From: JAPOUP01 sp965201085
GTDB taxonomy: Bacteria; Pseudomonadota; Alphaproteobacteria; Rhodobacterales; Rhodobacteraceae
NCBI GenBank assembly: GCA_965201085.1
Contig: CBDAVS010000010.1
Span: 323,794 to 387,793, forward strand
DNA: 64,000 bases
Direction: 5' to 3'
Below are positions 62,763 to 64,000 of the stretch, in pieces (position 1 is the stretch's first letter; every line of letters starts with the position of its first letter). The notes beneath the pieces are model-generated. The model saw only the letters and a program-made list of their open reading frames with translations. It searched no databases and was not told the DNA's origin. Position numbers and translations under genes: made by a program.

Positions 62763-64000
62763 TCAACGCTTCCGCTTTCGCGCCTTTCCACGCCGCTGTC
62801 CCGCCCTTCCGGAAGTTGACCTGCCCGAAACCGTTTCGCCTGTGGCTTCTATCGCGCTTTGGCGCGCCATCGGGTCGTCGTGGACCGCGAGATCAACGGC
62901 TTCAAGCCGCTTGACTTCATCGCGCAGGCGGGCGGCTTCCTCGAATTCAAGGTTTTCCGCAGCTTGCGTCATGTCTCGACGCAATGCGTCCAGATGCGTC
63001 TGCAGATTGTTTCCTATCATCGGACGCTCAACCGTCGCCGTCACCCGAACCATGTCGGTGTCGCCCTTGTATAGACCTGCTAGGATGTCCTCGACGTTCT
63101 TCCTGACCGTCTCGGGCGTAATGCCATTGGCCTTGTTATAGGCGATCTGCTTGGCGCGGCGGCGTTCGGTTTCCTTCAGCGCCCGCTCCATGGAACCGGT
63201 GATTCGGTCGGCATACATGATGACACGACCTTCCACGTTTCGGGCAGCCCTGCCGATCGTCTGGATAAGAGAGGTTTCGGAGCGAAGGAAGCCTTCCTTG
63301 TCCGCGTCGAGAATCGCGACAAGGCCGCATTCAGGTATGTCGAGGCCCTCACGCAGAAGGTTGATGCCAACAAGAACGTCGAAGGCGCCCAGGCGGAGGT
63401 CACGCAGTATCTCGATACGCTCAAGCGTATCGATGTCGGAATGCATATATCTCACACGGACTCCCTGCTCATGCAGATATTCCGTCAGATCCTCGGCCAT
63501 GCGCTTGGTCAGTGTGGTGACAAGGGTACGGTCGCCCTTTTCGGCGACCCTGCGGACTTCGTCCAGAAGGTCATCTACCTGTGTTTCAACCGGCCGGACA
63601 TCGACTTCAGGGTCCACCAAGCCTGTAGGGCGTATCACCTGTTCTACAAACACACCGCCCGTCTGCTCAAGTTCCCAGGCTGCGGGCGTCGCGGATACGA
63701 AAACCGATTGCGGACGCATGGCGTTCCACTCCTCGGCTTTCAGCGGGCGGTTGTCCATGCAGGACGGTAGGCGGAAGCCATGTTCCGCGAGCGTCGATTT
63801 TCGGCGATAGTCGCCTCGATACATACCGCCGATCTGGGGGACGGACACATGCGACTCGTCGGCGAATACGATGGCGTGGTCGGGTATGAACTCAAAAAGG
63901 GTGGGAGGCGGTTCACCGGGCTGGCGACCGGTGAGGTAGCGGGAGTAATTCTCGATTCCGTTGCAGGATCCGGTCGCTTCCAGCATCTCAAGATCAAAGC
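62763..64000 (-). CDS. uvrB: UvrABC system protein B, 3' part (start beyond window)
   Basis: The C-terminal 412 residues of the nucleotide-excision-repair helicase that loads onto damaged DNA with UvrA and recruits UvrC. The frame is open to the window edge (FDLEMLEATG). Seen are VFADESHVSVPQIGGMYRGD, the helicase motifs LVTTLTKRMAEDLTEYL, VRYMHSDIDTLERIEILRDL, LVGINLLREGLDIPECGLVA and QTIGRAARN, and the C-terminal UVR domain LRRDMTQAAENLEFEEAARL RDE. A basic tail (RRGKARKRKR) ends the protein. Intact as far as visible; the IS5 lies 200 bases downstream. Confidence 0.97.
   Translation of the reverse strand, partial: FDLEMLEATGSCNGIENYSRYLTGRQPGEPPPTLFEFIPDHAIVFADESHVSVPQIGGMYRGDYRRKSTLAEHGFRLPSCMDNRPLKAEEWNAMRPQSVFVSATPAAWELEQTGGVFVEQVIRPTGLVDPEVDVRPVETQVDDLLDEVRRVAEKGDRTLVTTLTKRMAEDLTEYLHEQGVRVRYMHSDIDTLERIEILRDLRLGAFDVLVGINLLREGLDIPECGLVAILDADKEGFLRSETSLIQTIGRAARNVEGRVIMYADRITGSMERALKETERRRAKQIAYNKANGITPETVRKNVEDILAGLYKGDTDMVRVTATVERPMIGNNLQTHLDALRRDMTQAAENLEFEEAARLRDEVKRLEAVDLAVHDDPMARQSAIEATGETVSGRSTSGRAGQRRGKARKRKR

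Overview
The window looks like a chromosomal segment of an alphaproteobacterium, most likely Rhodobacterales. The evidence is a Rhodobacteraceae-type porin (present in two broken pieces), a CIRCE-controlled groESL operon, a manganese-dependent pyrophosphatase next to a TIGR01459-type HAD phosphatase, and housekeeping genes of that lineage (prs, ribF, parC, uvrB, waaA). The most striking property is the load of insertion sequences: roughly 23 kb of the 64 kb is IS DNA, much of it nested, and many host genes beside it are broken. This suggests a genome in an IS-expansion phase, as in some host-associated or recently bottlenecked bacteria (inference).

Layout. 1-2.0 kb: a prephenate/arogenate dehydrogenase running off the left edge and a decayed MNT-HEPN gene. 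2.1-4.8 kb: an IS1595-family element carrying a methyltransferase-HNH passenger and a small conserved gene. 5.3-8.9 kb: a sugar ABC transport operon with a TIM-barrel epimerase. 9.6-20.9 kb: the largest intact core block: porin stub, glycerate kinase, groEL/groES, ppaC, HAD phosphatase, MaoC hydratase, ribF, a cysteine-cluster protein, threonine aldolase, alpha/beta hydrolase, prs. 21.4-30.6 kb: IS5, ISNCY-like and IS30 elements nested in each other, surrounding a surface lipoprotein metalloprotease with a 17-base G tract, and a porin pseudogene. 30.9-34.3 kb: waaA (Kdo transferase) and a glycosyltransferase gene cut by IS5. 34.7-40.0 kb: a broken IS21 containing a second type of IS1595 element, in which the methyltransferase is joined to an Mrr-like nuclease. 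40.1-45.9 kb: a 1530-residue MobA/L relaxase with two helicase-like modules that have lost their ATPase motifs, followed in the same frame by an unknown 363-residue protein. 45.9-47.9 kb: two tandem IS5 copies. 48.3-55.4 kb: TPR-sulfotransferase, Rpn-type nuclease, parC. 55.6-62.6 kb: an ISNCY-like element containing an IS30 and a second copy of the first IS1595 element, then an IS5 with a complete transposase. 62.8 kb to the end: the 3' part of uvrB.

How it works together. The core genes are ordinary central functions. The accessory material has two themes. First, IS1595 elements of two subtypes each carry a beta-class DNA methyltransferase joined to a nuclease domain (HNH in one, Mrr-like in the other) plus a small conserved protein, so the transposon appears to travel with a compact restriction-modification-like module; every copy here is frameshifted. 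Second, the genes hit by IS insertion or carrying a hypermutable tract are envelope genes (porin, glycosyltransferase, surface lipoprotein). The relaxase and its partner are open and intact among decayed neighbours, which makes them the best candidates for an undescribed function.
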